Positions 53,313 to 62,184 of a DNA stretch of 64,000 bases are shown here, piece after piece; within the stretch, counting starts at the first letter, position 1; every line of letters starts with the position of its first letter. Location: contig JAJEDI010000066.1 of assembly GCA_022821585.1 (NCBI GenBank), positions 1-64,000 of the forward strand, read 5' to 3'. Origin of the DNA: Caldilineaceae bacterium. GTDB taxonomy: Bacteria > Chloroflexota > Anaerolineae > Caldilineales > Caldilineaceae. The notes below the pieces were generated by a model, which worked only from the letters and a program-made list of their open reading frames with translations, made no database searches and was not told the origin of the DNA. The position numbers and the translations under genes were made by a program.

Positions 53313-53495
53313 GTGAATGTGGAAATACTGACGATGGCCTCGTCGCCGGAGCGGACGCTGATACGCGGCAAGGTGTACGACTTGCCCCCCAAGGAAGCCA
53401 ACGAGCTGATCGAGGCCGAGGCGGCGCGCAAGATCGCGAAAGAGGACATCAAGCCGCACCACACGCCGCCCAGCGACGAGCCGATCGAGACCTAA
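53313..53495 (+). CDS. Small hypothetical connector-region protein
   Basis: 60 residues from GTG at 53313, chosen for GGAGG at 53301-53305. A longer frame from 53271 has no site. The core (IRGKVYDLPPKEANELIEAEAAR) resembles the N-terminal domain of the protein at 52926-53225, possibly a short paralog. Its stop overlaps the connector gene (TAATG). Confidence 0.5.
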   Translation: MNVEILTMASSPERTLIRGKVYDLPPKEANELIEAEAARKIAKEDIKPHHTPPSDEPIET

Positions 53496-54160
53496 TGTAT
53501 ACCAGAGAGTATGGCGCACGCGCCGGGTACCGGCCGGAGATCTACATACCGTACAGCCGCACCGCGCCGGTCAGTCCGGCGCCTGCGGACGTGCCCGCGG
53601 TCCAGGCCGTGACGCGCGACCAGGTCAAGGCGCATGCGCGCGTCGACAACGACGACGAGGACAGCCTCATCGACCTGTACCTGGCGGCCGCGGCGGCCGG
53701 CGTGGAGCAGTCCACCGGCCAGAAGCTGGGCCAGGTGGCGCTGGACGCCTACGTGCCCGCGCTGCCCTCTGAGTCGACCCTGTACCTGCCCTGGGGGCAT
53801 GTCCAGCGAGTCATCCAGATCGCATACCGCGGCGAAGAGGGCGCCTACGAGGAGTGGCCGCAGCAGTTCTGGGAGCTGCAGACGCTGCCGGCGCTGTCGG
53901 GCGTGCGCACGACCGACGGCACGGGCATCTACCCGGCCCGCCTGTATGCGCCCGACCGGCAGGCAGTCCGCATCCGCTACGTCGCCGGCTACGACGATGC
54001 CGAGGAGATACCCACGCCGCTGAGGCAGGCCGTCCTGATGATGGCCGGCGAGCTGTATAACGAACGCGAGCTGCATCGTACACAGCCCGGCGTCATCGCA
54101 ATCCCGAACCCTGCGGCCCAAATGCTGATGGCCGCATACAAGGTGCGGTGGCCGCAGTGA
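53495..54160 (+). CDS. Head-tail connector protein (gp6-like)
   Basis: 221 residues. The QVKAHARVDNDDEDSLIDLYLAAAAAGVEQ segment (positions 47-76) is the classic helical region of this connector family. The C-terminal part YVAGYDDAEEIPTPLRQAVLMMAGELYNER is also typical. It sits between capsid and tail genes as expected. Confidence 0.85.
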   Translation: MYTREYGARAGYRPEIYIPYSRTAPVSPAPADVPAVQAVTRDQVKAHARVDNDDEDSLIDLYLAAAAAGVEQSTGQKLGQVALDAYVPALPSESTLYLPWGHVQRVIQIAYRGEEGAYEEWPQQFWELQTLPALSGVRTTDGTGIYPARLYAPDRQAVRIRYVAGYDDAEEIPTPLRQAVLMMAGELYNERELHRTQPGVIAIPNPAAQMLMAAYKVRWPQ

Positions 54161-54540
54161 ACGCGCCGTGGGCCGGCAGCCTGCGCACCCGCGTGCGCTT
54201 CGACAAGCCGTCATACAGCCGCGACAGGTCCGGCGAACGGGTGGTGACGTGGCCGGACGTCGACGAAGACGACGAGGCCAAACTGCAGCGGCTCGGCTCG
54301 TTCCATGTGTGGGCCGCGGTGAAGTCACAGCTTGCGCGCACCGAAGGGATCGCCGCCGGCCAGCTGCTGGCGACGGCTACGCACGAAATCCAGATGCGGT
54401 TCCGGACCGACATCAGCGCCGAGATGTCCTGCGTGCTGCCGGACGGCAGTCGTTTGGACATCCTGAGCAAGCCCGTCGACCCGGACGGCACCAGGGAGAG
54501 AATTCTCATCCACTGCGAATACCGCGGTGACGCTGCATAG
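54157..54540 (+). CDS. Head closure / head-tail adaptor protein
   Basis: About 127 residues. SLRTRVRFDKPSYSRDRSGE, then WAAVKS and ILIHCEYR fit the small beta-barrel head-closure family (SPP1 gp16-like). The GTG at 54157 overlaps the previous stop (GTGA). Another GTG at 54148 is possible. Placed after the connector, as in HK97-like phages. Confidence 0.75.
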   Translation: MNAPWAGSLRTRVRFDKPSYSRDRSGERVVTWPDVDEDDEAKLQRLGSFHVWAAVKSQLARTEGIAAGQLLATATHEIQMRFRTDISAEMSCVLPDGSRLDILSKPVDPDGTRERILIHCEYRGDAA

Positions 54541-54548
54541 GAGAAGGC

Positions 54549-54938
54549 ATGGCGCGAATAGAACTGCAGAGCCCTGACGCCGACGGCGTGGTCCTCGATG
54601 CCAACAAGGACGTCGAAGACGGCGCGCTCGTTTGGGTAGCGAACGGAATCCACAAGTACAACAACACGGGCCTCGAGTTCCTGGAGATCACCAAGGGCGC
54701 CGGCGCCGCCGTGATGAAGTTGCACACACAGGTCCCGGTCAGCGAGACCTACGGGCTGCAGCTGCCCGACGATACCGTCAACATCGCGGCAAACACGACG
54801 AAGATCTACGGCCCGTATTCGCCCGGGGCTTTCAATGAGCGGCCAGGCGCGACCGACGCCGGACACACCGGCATTTCGTTCGACAACGTCGTCGGCCTGA
54901 AGGTGAAGGCGATCCGGCCGCTGCCCGCTATAGCGTAA
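54549..54938 (+). CDS. Hypothetical beta-rich virion protein
   Basis: 129 residues, beta-rich (VLDANKDVEDGALVWVANG, TVNIAANTTKIYGPYSPGAF). Located between head-closure and neck genes, it overlaps the next start by 1 nt (TAATG). Possibly structural. No family recognised. Confidence 0.6.
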   Translation: MARIELQSPDADGVVLDANKDVEDGALVWVANGIHKYNNTGLEFLEITKGAGAAVMKLHTQVPVSETYGLQLPDDTVNIAANTTKIYGPYSPGAFNERPGATDAGHTGISFDNVVGLKVKAIRPLPAIA

Positions 54939-55354
54939 TGACGGCCGAACTAAGGATAAACGCCGGAACCTCCAAAATCGCGGTAACCTGGCGCGGAGAC
55001 GACCTGGCCAAGGCGGTGGAGTCTGAGCGCGCCAATGCGCTGTATGCCGGCGCCGACCTGGTCGTCAAGGCGGCGCGGCCGCCGCGGCGCACGGGCAGGC
55101 TGGCCAAGACGGGGTACGCCAAGGCGGCCGGCGGCAGATCCAGTTACCGCGGCGGCAGAGGACGGCGAAAACCGCCGCGGCTGAAGCGAGGGTCCGCGCT
55201 GGCGGCATTCTCGATGTCTTATGCCGGCTTCCAGGAGCGCGGCACGCGCCGTCACCGGGCACAGCCCTACCTGGGCCCCGCCCTGGCGGCCAACCGCACC
55301 AGGGCGGCAAAGGCGGTTACCGACACCATGGGCAAAGCCGTCGGGACAAAGTGA
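54938..55354 (+). CDS. HK97 gp10-like neck/tail-completion protein
   Basis: 138 residues, basic. The motif AARPPRRTGRLAKTGYAKAA and the later FQERGTRRHRAQPYLGPAL are those of HK97 gp10-family proteins that join head and tail. Position between the adaptor and tail-completion genes agrees. Confidence 0.8.
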   Translation: MTAELRINAGTSKIAVTWRGDDLAKAVESERANALYAGADLVVKAARPPRRTGRLAKTGYAKAAGGRSSYRGGRGRRKPPRLKRGSALAAFSMSYAGFQERGTRRHRAQPYLGPALAANRTRAAKAVTDTMGKAVGTK

Positions 55355-55355
55355 G

Positions 55356-55778
55356 ATGGCCGATCCGGTAGGGGACGCGCTGGCCGAGGCGCTGCGCAGG
55401 ATGGCGTATACGCAGGCAGGCCTCGAGCTCAAGGACCGCATCTATCCCAACATCCGCCGCCAGAAAGATCCGCTGCCGGCGCTGGTTTACAACCTGGCCG
55501 ACAGCTCGCCGCGCATCACCAGCGACTTTGACGGCAGCCTGCGGCGGCAGGTATGGCGGGTGGTCTGTTACGCAGAGCGGTACGCCGATCTGGAGATTTT
55601 GGGCGCAAGCGCGATCCAGTTCCTTGAGGACGGCGACTTTCGCGACGACGACTTTCCGGGGGATCCTATCGCCCCCGTGCTGCACCACATCATCGCCCTG
55701 GACAGCGATGACGACCACGAGGACGAAGTGAACGTACACATCCGCGAGATCCACCTCCAGGTACGGGCGTGGACGTAA
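55356..55778 (+). CDS. Tail completion protein (DUF3168/gpU-like)
   Basis: 140 residues from ATG at 55356, coupled to the gp10-like gene. IYPNIRRQKDPLPALVYNLADSS and the ELEILGAS-like later helix fit the DUF3168 family of terminator proteins that cap the tail tube. Precedes the tail tube gene by 14 nt. Confidence 0.75.
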   Translation: MADPVGDALAEALRRMAYTQAGLELKDRIYPNIRRQKDPLPALVYNLADSSPRITSDFDGSLRRQVWRVVCYAERYADLEILGASAIQFLEDGDFRDDDFPGDPIAPVLHHIIALDSDDDHEDEVNVHIREIHLQVRAWT

Positions 55779-55792
55779 GCGAGGAGGTATAG

Positions 55793-56428
55793 ATGACGAC
55801 CGAACGAAGACGCAACATCCTCATAGGACCGGGCCGCGTATTTGAAGGGCCGCCCAACGAGGCGATGCCGGACGAGACCGCGGTGCCCTACCGGCCCGTC
55901 CCGCAAATATATCCGCATCCGGCGAACAGCGGTTGGGGCGGCAACTGGAGGGACATGGGCCTGCTCATGGCGGGCAGCGCCGTGCAGATGCGCCACTCGG
56001 CCACGATGAAGGAGATCCGGGCCGACGGCATCATGCTGCCGTTGGATCGCGTGCCGACCGCGCGGGCGATTGCCTTTGCGTTCACGGTGCTCGAGTACAC
56101 GCCCGAAAACCTGCAGCTGGTCTTTCCCGACAGCACTCTTACCGTCACGGCGGCTACGGGCGCCCAGAAGCCATTCAAGGAGCTGATTATCGGTTCGGGC
56201 CAGGACAATCCCGCCCGAGCCATCGGCATCGAGGCCTTCCGCAAGGATGCCGCCGGCAATAAACAGCCTGTGAGATGGCGCCTCTACGGCGCCTCCGTCG
56301 AGCAGGACGGGGAAACCCCCTTCAACCAGGACAACGAGTCGGTTCTGCCCATTATCTGCCACGCCTTGCACTGGGATGAAGCCGGCAAGGCCGCCCACAT
56401 GCACTACATTACCGGTCCGACCACCTAA
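55793..56428 (+). CDS. Major tail tube protein
   Basis: 211 residues. The beta-rich protein begins with the compact RRRNILIGPGRVF start, has central segments of tube proteins, and lies between the tail-completion and chaperone genes, the usual place of the tube gene. GGAGG before the ATG. Identified mainly by synteny. Confidence 0.75.
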   Translation: MTTERRRNILIGPGRVFEGPPNEAMPDETAVPYRPVPQIYPHPANSGWGGNWRDMGLLMAGSAVQMRHSATMKEIRADGIMLPLDRVPTARAIAFAFTVLEYTPENLQLVFPDSTLTVTAATGAQKPFKELIIGSGQDNPARAIGIEAFRKDAAGNKQPVRWRLYGASVEQDGETPFNQDNESVLPIICHALHWDEAGKAAHMHYITGPTT

Positions 56429-56440
56429 CAGGGAGAACTG

Positions 56441-56911
56441 ATGTCCCTTATGCCCGCAGAAGACAAGAAAGAGGACAATCCACTGGCGGTCCGCACCGCT
56501 GAAATCCTGCTCGGCGAGACCATGTACAGCGTGCGCGAAGCGACGCGTCGACGCGCGCGCAAGTTCTGGCCGATTCTGATTGAGGAGATAAAGCCGGCCA
56601 TGCAGGGCGTCAGCTCCGCGGTCAAGCTGGACGGCAGCTCCTCGTCGGACGACCTGGTGGCGATCCTGCCGCACATCGAAAAGATCATAACGCAGACGCC
56701 CGAGCGCATCATCGACGCTCTGTGCGCCTACGACGCCGCGCTGGAATCCGCGAAGAAGACGATCGAGGAGGAGGCTACGGACAGGCAGCTCATTCACGCG
56801 CTGCTTGCCCTCCTGGAGATGTCGGACCCTTTCGGGCTGAAGAATCTGATCCGGGGTGGCCTGCGGGGTCTTATGACTTCGAAGAGCTCGCCAGAGCCGA
56901 GTGGGGAATGA
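56441..56911 (+). CDS. Tail assembly chaperone, short form (gpG-like)
   Basis: 156 residues, helical, acidic. The length, place directly before the tape measure gene and overlap with a -1 frame at 56722-57102 fit the G part of a G/GT chaperone pair. A slippery C_CCT_TTC lies at 56827-56833 in its frame. A fraction of ribosomes would switch to the longer product listed separately. Confidence 0.75.
   Translation: MSLMPAEDKKEDNPLAVRTAEILLGETMYSVREATRRRARKFWPILIEEIKPAMQGVSSAVKLDGSSSSDDLVAILPHIEKIITQTPERIIDALCAYDAALESAKKTIEEEATDRQLIHALLALLEMSDPFGLKNLIRGGLRGLMTSKSSPEPSGE
56827..56833 (+). promoter_or_regulatory. Candidate -1 slippery site C_CCT_TTC
   Basis: Fits X_XXY_YYZ in the gpG frame (CCC, TTT, C). 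A -1 shift joins gpG residues 1-131 to the frame ending at 57102. Confidence 0.6.
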
Positions 56912-57102
56912 CCGCGGCGCAGATTGAGGTCTTGCCGGACCGGATGGCGGAAGGGATGCTCGGGGCCTACTACCGGCGCAAGCGCTTCGAAGCGCAGCTG
57001 ATCGCGAACCAGGTGTGGTCCGCGGTCAGGAAGAAGCCTGCAGAGGCGGGCGGCGAAGATGCGACCGACGCGGAGCTGTCCGAATTCATGGAACTGGAGT
57101 GA
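56908..57102 (+). CDS. Tail assembly chaperone T segment (frameshift extension or separate gene)
   Basis: 64 residues from an ATG that overlaps the gpG stop (ATGA). The -1 frame is open from before 56722 to 57102 and contains family-like sequence upstream of this ATG (GSYDFEELARAEWG), which suggests that the normal product is a gpG-T fusion of about 220 residues made by frameshifting. The start shown gives the minimum product. Tape measure follows. Confidence 0.6.
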   Translation: MTAAQIEVLPDRMAEGMLGAYYRRKRFEAQLIANQVWSAVRKKPAEAGGEDATDAELSEFMELE

Positions 57103-57153
57103 GGCCGGTTCTCCGCAACCGTAACGGGCCGGTGACATAGAGGAGGAGGAGAA

Positions 57154-60100
57154 ATGGCATTCCGGCTAGGGGATGCCGTTTTGTTTTTCGGCGGCGACAC
57201 CAGCGGGTTGGACAAGTCAATAGAGGGGTCCGAGTCCAAGGTGAGCGGCTTCGGGTCCAAGGTCACCGGCATTCTGGGCGGGGTGGTGGCCGGCGCGGCT
57301 ACTGCGGCCGTCGCCGGTATCCTGGCCATCGGGGCGGCCGCCTTCGACGTGTCCAAGGACACCGAGGCCGCGTCGCGCCAGATCCGGGCCAGCCTCGGCA
57401 GCTCGCGCGCGGAGGCGGACCGCCTGGCCGAAGCCGCGCAGGGAGTATTTGGCTCGAATTTTGCCGACTCCGTCCAGGAGGCCGGCCAGGCCGTCGCCCT
57501 TCTGTCGAAGCATATGGAGGACGTTGTCGGCCAGGAGGAGCGGCTGACCGAAAAGGCGTTCGGCATTTCCGACGCCTTCGAGGAGCCGATCGAAGAGGTA
57601 ATCAAGGCCGCGGCCACCCTCCAGAAAGAGTTCGACAACCTGACGCCGGACCAGGCCTTCGACCTGATCGCCGCCGGCTTCCAGCGCGGGCTGAACAAAA
57701 GCGACGTCTTCCTCGATTCGATCGGGGAGTACTCCAACCTCTTCGCGCAGTCCGGCTTTGCCGCCGACCAGTTCTTCAGCCTGATGGAGTCCGGCGCCGC
57801 CGGCGGCGTGCTCGGCACCGACAAGATCGCCGACGCCATGAAGGAGTTCGGCATTCGCGTCCAGGAGGGCACCAAGGACGCGAGCGCGGCGCTGGACGAG
57901 CTGGGGCTGTCCGCCAAGGATACCTTTGCCGGCCTGTCGGATGGGTCCCTGACGATCGAGGACGTCTTTGGCGGCGTGCTCGAGAAACTGCAGGAGATTG
58001 AGGACCCGCTCGAGCGAAACCGCCTGCAGGTCGCGCTCTTCGGCACACAGGCCGAAGATCTCGGACAGGCCTTCGTCGACGGCCTCAGCACGGCCAAGAC
58101 GAGCCTGGACGACATGGCTGGCGCGGCCGAGAGCCTGAACGTCCAGTACGACACGCTGGGCGGCGCCCTGGGCGCCATCTGGCGGGAAACCATCGTCGGC
58201 ATTTCACCGGTGACCGATGGGTTGCTGAACCTTGCCAACGCGGCCATCCCAACGGTGAGGACCGCAGCCCTGGGCCTCGTCGCGCTGCTGACCGGCGATT
58301 TCTCCGGCGCCTGGGACACGGCCAAGACGCTGGCGACGGGGGCGGTCGAGGGGATAAGGACGGCTTTCGGCGATGTCGTCTCCACCGCTGAAGCGACGTG
58401 GAAAAACCTGGTCGAATCCGCGCCCGGGTTGTACGAGGACCTCAAGACGGCTTTCACTGACACAGATTGGGGCGCAATCGGCACGGCGCTGATGGAAACT
58501 GTGACTGCCGCGGTCGACGTCGCGTGGTCCACATTCATCGCCGGCGTCACCTGGTACTACCAGACGCTCGCTTTGGCGTTCGGGCTGCTGGACTGGAAAA
58601 ACATCGGCGCCACGCTGATGCAGTTTGTCATCGATGCGGCCGACGCCGGCTGGGCGCTTCTTGTCGGATGGGTAAGCGGCTGGTTCGAAGACCTGGACGG
58701 CAAGTTTTCCGAGAGTGACTTTGGGGCGATCGGCACGGCGTTCATGGACGCGATTACCGCGGCCGGAAAGGCGGCGTGGGATCTGTGGTCCGGAGCCGCG
58801 GGCGTACTGCAGGCGGAGCTGGCCGCCCGCTTCGGAGAGTTGGATTGGGGTGCGATCGGGACCGGGCTGATGCTGGCGCTGACGGTTGCGGCAGGCATCA
58901 TCTGGGGTCTGTTGGTCGACGGCGCGGTCGAGGCCTGGCAGCTCCTGTCCGACGCATATGCGGCCGTTGACTGGCCGGCGATCGGGACGGCGCTGATGAC
59001 GGCGCTCACCGATGCGGCCAAGGCCGGCTGGCAGCTTCTCGTCGACGGCGCCCAGGCAGCCTGGCAGCTCCTGTCCGACGCGTATGTGGCCGTCGATTGG
59101 GGCGCAATCGGGACCGGGCTGATGCTGGCGCTGACTGTGGCCGCCGGCATTGTCTGGGGGCTGCTCGTCGACGACGCCGGCGATGCCTGGCAGCTCCTGT
59201 CTGACGCCTATGACGCTGTCGACTGGTCGGCGATCGGCACGGCTCTAATGAAGGCGCTTACCGACGCGGCCCTAGCCGGCTGGCAGCTGCTCGTCGACGG
59301 CGCCGGGGCTGCCTGGCAGCTTCTCTCTGACGCGTATGCGGCCGTAGACTGGGGCGCAATCGGGACCGGGCTGATGCTGGCGCTGACGCTGGCCGCCGGC
59401 GTTGTCTGGGGTTTGCTGGTCGACGGCGCCGGGGCGTCTTGGCAGCTGCTGTCCGATGCTTATGCCGCGGTTGACTGGCCGGCGATCGGCACGGCGCTGA
59501 TGACGGCGCTTACCGACGCGGCCTTAGCCGGGTGGCAACTTCTCGTCGACGGCGCCGGGGCCGCCTGGCAGCTTCTCTCTGACGCGTACGCGGCTGTCGA
59601 CTGGGGCGCAATTGGGACCGGGCTGATGCTGGCGTTGACGCTGGCAGCCGGCGTTGTCTGGGGTTTGCTGGTCGACGGCGCCGGGGCGGCCTGGCAGCTC
59701 CTGTCCGATGCTTATGCCGCGGTCGACTGGTCGGCGATCGGCACGGCGCTGATGACGGCGCTTACCGACGCGGCCATAGCCGGCTGGCAGCTGCTCGTCG
59801 ACGGCGCCCAGACAGCCTGGCAGCTTCTCTCTGACGCGTATGCGGCCGTCGACTGGGGCGCAGTCGGGACCGGGCTGATGCTGGCGCTGACGCTGGCAGC
59901 CGGCGTTGTCTGGGGTTTGCTGGTCGACGGCGCCGGGGCGGCCTGGCAACTCCTGTCCGACGCCTACGCCGCGGTCGACTGGCCTGCGATCGGCACGGCT
60001 CTGATGACCGCCGTCGTGTCGGCGATCGACACTGCCTGGTCGCTGTTTGTCGAAGGCATCGTCTGGTACTATCAGACGCTTGCGCTGGCTTTCGGGCTGT

Positions 60101-61284
60101 TGGACTGGCGCAATGTCGGCGCGCAGCTGATGCAGCTGATCATTGACGCCGCTGACGCGGGTTGGGCGCTCCTGGTTGGCTGGGTGACCGGCTGGTTTAC
60201 CTCGCTCGAAGAGGAAGGCTTTGAAAAGAGCGATTGGGGGCGAATCGGTACCGCCCTCATGGATGCGATCACGGCCGCAGCCAGTGCCGCCTGGAATCTA
60301 TATTGGGGTGCGATAAACGTACTGGCAGACGAGCTGCGAGACAGGTTCGCCGAGGTAGACTGGGGCGCCGTCGGCACCGCCCTCATGCTGGCGCTGACAA
60401 TAGCCGCCGGCGCAGTCTGGCAACTTCTCGTCGACGGCGCCCCAGTCGCCTGGCAGCTCCTCTCCGACGCCTTTGCCGCCGTCGACTGGGCAGCGATCGG
60501 GACGGCGTTCATGCAGCTCATCCGCACCGCCGCCGAGGTCGTATGGAACGCGCTGGTCGAATATGTGCCGGAGCTCTTCAATCTGATCGGCCTGGCTTTC
60601 GCCGTACTCGACTGGCCGTCGATCGGCAACAATCTAATGTCGCTAATCCGCACGGCCGCTGAGGCGGTCTGGGCGGCCCTGGTTGCGTATGCCATCACGC
60701 TCTATGGCGACCTGAAGACCGAATTCGAAGGAATCGACTGGGCTGCGGTCGGCACGTTCTGGATGAATGCCATCACTGCCGCGGCCATCGCAGCCTGGTC
60801 CACGATCGTCAATTCGGCGACAAGACTGTACCTGCGGTTCAAAAAGCGGTTCACTGAGATCGACTGGAAGTCGATCGGCACCGACATCATCAACGGTATC
60901 AAGAACGGGGTGCTTGGGGCGGCCGCCGGTTTGGGCCGGGCAGCCGCTAACGCGGCCAAAAGCGCTCTGGACCACGCCAAGAGCTTTCTCGGCATTCAGT
61001 CGCCGTCGCGCGTCGCCGCCGAGGAGATCGGCAAGCCGCTCAGCGCCGGCATTGCCGCCGGCATCGAGGAGGAGGCGCGCAGCATTGCCGACGCAGTAGC
61101 GGAGGCGCTGCAGGGCGCTCTCGGCGCTGCGGGCCCGGCACAGACGGCCGCAGTGGGAGCTGCGCCGGTCCAGCTGGCCGTGTACCAAAGCTTCAGCGAT
61201 GTTTCAGGCTCGCCGGCGGGCATCGCACGCGCCTCGGGGACCGGCCTGCTCGACGCGCTGCAGAGCATAGGGGTACAGGGCTAA
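57154..61284 (+). CDS. Tape measure protein with twenty 42-residue repeats
   Basis: 1376 residues, sets tail length and is likely ejected first. The N-terminal part (1-430) has the usual tape-measure helices. Residues about 438-1240 are twenty units of [VL]DW-x-[AS]IGT-type with the frame 'AIGTALM...AGWQLLVDGA...WQLLSDAYAA', each 42 residues (unit 14 has one extra). Units 4-12 alternate two subtypes, and units 1-3 (WYYQTLALAFGLLDW) recur as 13-15. The C-terminal part carries FLGIQSPSRVAAEEIG, typical of the family. GGAGGAGGAG before the ATG. No lytic domain was recognised. Confidence 0.93.
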   Translation: MAFRLGDAVLFFGGDTSGLDKSIEGSESKVSGFGSKVTGILGGVVAGAATAAVAGILAIGAAAFDVSKDTEAASRQIRASLGSSRAEADRLAEAAQGVFGSNFADSVQEAGQAVALLSKHMEDVVGQEERLTEKAFGISDAFEEPIEEVIKAAATLQKEFDNLTPDQAFDLIAAGFQRGLNKSDVFLDSIGEYSNLFAQSGFAADQFFSLMESGAAGGVLGTDKIADAMKEFGIRVQEGTKDASAALDELGLSAKDTFAGLSDGSLTIEDVFGGVLEKLQEIEDPLERNRLQVALFGTQAEDLGQAFVDGLSTAKTSLDDMAGAAESLNVQYDTLGGALGAIWRETIVGISPVTDGLLNLANAAIPTVRTAALGLVALLTGDFSGAWDTAKTLATGAVEGIRTAFGDVVSTAEATWKNLVESAPGLYEDLKTAFTDTDWGAIGTALMETVTAAVDVAWSTFIAGVTWYYQTLALAFGLLDWKNIGATLMQFVIDAADAGWALLVGWVSGWFEDLDGKFSESDFGAIGTAFMDAITAAGKAAWDLWSGAAGVLQAELAARFGELDWGAIGTGLMLALTVAAGIIWGLLVDGAVEAWQLLSDAYAAVDWPAIGTALMTALTDAAKAGWQLLVDGAQAAWQLLSDAYVAVDWGAIGTGLMLALTVAAGIVWGLLVDDAGDAWQLLSDAYDAVDWSAIGTALMKALTDAALAGWQLLVDGAGAAWQLLSDAYAAVDWGAIGTGLMLALTLAAGVVWGLLVDGAGASWQLLSDAYAAVDWPAIGTALMTALTDAALAGWQLLVDGAGAAWQLLSDAYAAVDWGAIGTGLMLALTLAAGVVWGLLVDGAGAAWQLLSDAYAAVDWSAIGTALMTALTDAAIAGWQLLVDGAQTAWQLLSDAYAAVDWGAVGTGLMLALTLAAGVVWGLLVDGAGAAWQLLSDAYAAVDWPAIGTALMTAVVSAIDTAWSLFVEGIVWYYQTLALAFGLLDWRNVGAQLMQLIIDAADAGWALLVGWVTGWFTSLEEEGFEKSDWGRIGTALMDAITAAASAAWNLYWGAINVLADELRDRFAEVDWGAVGTALMLALTIAAGAVWQLLVDGAPVAWQLLSDAFAAVDWAAIGTAFMQLIRTAAEVVWNALVEYVPELFNLIGLAFAVLDWPSIGNNLMSLIRTAAEAVWAALVAYAITLYGDLKTEFEGIDWAAVGTFWMNAITAAAIAAWSTIVNSATRLYLRFKKRFTEIDWKSIGTDIINGIKNGVLGAAAGLGRAAANAAKSALDHAKSFLGIQSPSRVAAEEIGKPLSAGIAAGIEEEARSIADAVAEALQGALGAAGPAQTAAVGAAPVQLAVYQSFSDVSGSPAGIARASGTGLLDALQSIGVQG
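58465..60915 (+). repeat. Internal tandem repeats of the tape measure gene (period 126 bp)
   Basis: Tandem 126-bp units whose near-identical central copies (units 4-12) have a 252-bp higher-order period. A longer copy relation of 1512 bp links 58550 and 60062. Confidence 0.9.
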
Positions 61285-62184
61285 ATGAGCGTCTACCGTC
61301 TCACGCGATTCGGCGACGAGCTCCTGCCGCGCTTCGACGCGCACTGGCAGCTGTCACCGGCGCCTGCAGAGCCGGCGGTCCGCAAAGGCTTTGCAGGACC
61401 GTTCGACGCGCGCACGGGCCGGATCACGCGGCCGGCCGCAAGAATGGTGGAATTTACGGCCACATATCTCGGCAACCCGGACGCGCAGCTGACCGACGAA
61501 GACGGCCTGCTTCTTACCGATGAGAGCGACAATGTTCTGACAGTCGACCAGTCCGCCGAAATCCAGGTCGAACGCCTGACGCGCCTGCGCGGCCAGTTGC
61601 ACCTGCTGGAGCGCACCCGGCTCAATGACGGGGCCCGCCACTACCTGCCGGCCAGACTGCTCTCTGTGGACCACCAGACGCGCATAGGGGACGGCAGCCG
61701 GATCGCAACCATTTCACCCAGATTCGAGACTGCAGCCCCCAACTGGCGCTCGGCCGCCCGCAGGACCGCAACAGCCACGCTGGACATGAGCGGGGCGACC
61801 ACGGCACTTGAGGGTCAGAACAGCGGCCTGGTGGCGGCGACACAAGCCATCCTCGAGCTGACCTTCTCCCGGCGCGGCTCCACGTTTTCGTTCGGCATCC
61901 TCGGAACCCAGGCATTCTGGCACTGGGTTCTCACCTTCGAGGAGGATGACCCGGCGAGCGGTACCTGGCGCATCGACGCCGGCGACGCGCTTACGATCGA
62001 GGCCCCCTCGAGCGTCAGAAACCCGTACACGCGCTGGAATCTGGGGGCGGCCCACACCGCTTACAAGGACGCATGGATTCCCCCAGGCGCCTTTCGCCTT
62101 GAGGCCTCCGAAGAAACCAGCACGTCTAGCCCGGGCGGGGGCATGGTCGATGTCAGCCTGCAGTTTTACGAGGAGTATCCATAG
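61285..62184 (+). CDS. Distal tail (Dit)-like protein
   Basis: 299 residues, immediately after the tape measure stop. Beta-rich with ATYLGNPDAQLTDEDGLLL in the first third and a galectin-like C-terminal section (LEASEETSTSSPGGGMVDVSLQFYEEYP). Function by position: baseplate hub next to the tape measure. Sequence match to Dit families is not certain. Its stop overlaps the next GTG (TAG/GTG). Confidence 0.6.
   Translation: MSVYRLTRFGDELLPRFDAHWQLSPAPAEPAVRKGFAGPFDARTGRITRPAARMVEFTATYLGNPDAQLTDEDGLLLTDESDNVLTVDQSAEIQVERLTRLRGQLHLLERTRLNDGARHYLPARLLSVDHQTRIGDGSRIATISPRFETAAPNWRSAARRTATATLDMSGATTALEGQNSGLVAATQAILELTFSRRGSTFSFGILGTQAFWHWVLTFEEDDPASGTWRIDAGDALTIEAPSSVRNPYTRWNLGAAHTAYKDAWIPPGAFRLEASEETSTSSPGGGMVDVSLQFYEEYP

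Noticed and set aside
56970-58550. Minus-strand 526-codon frame antisense to the tape measure gene
   Set aside because: Ser/Ala-rich shadow of a coding strand that has clear domain signatures and a strong ribosome binding site.
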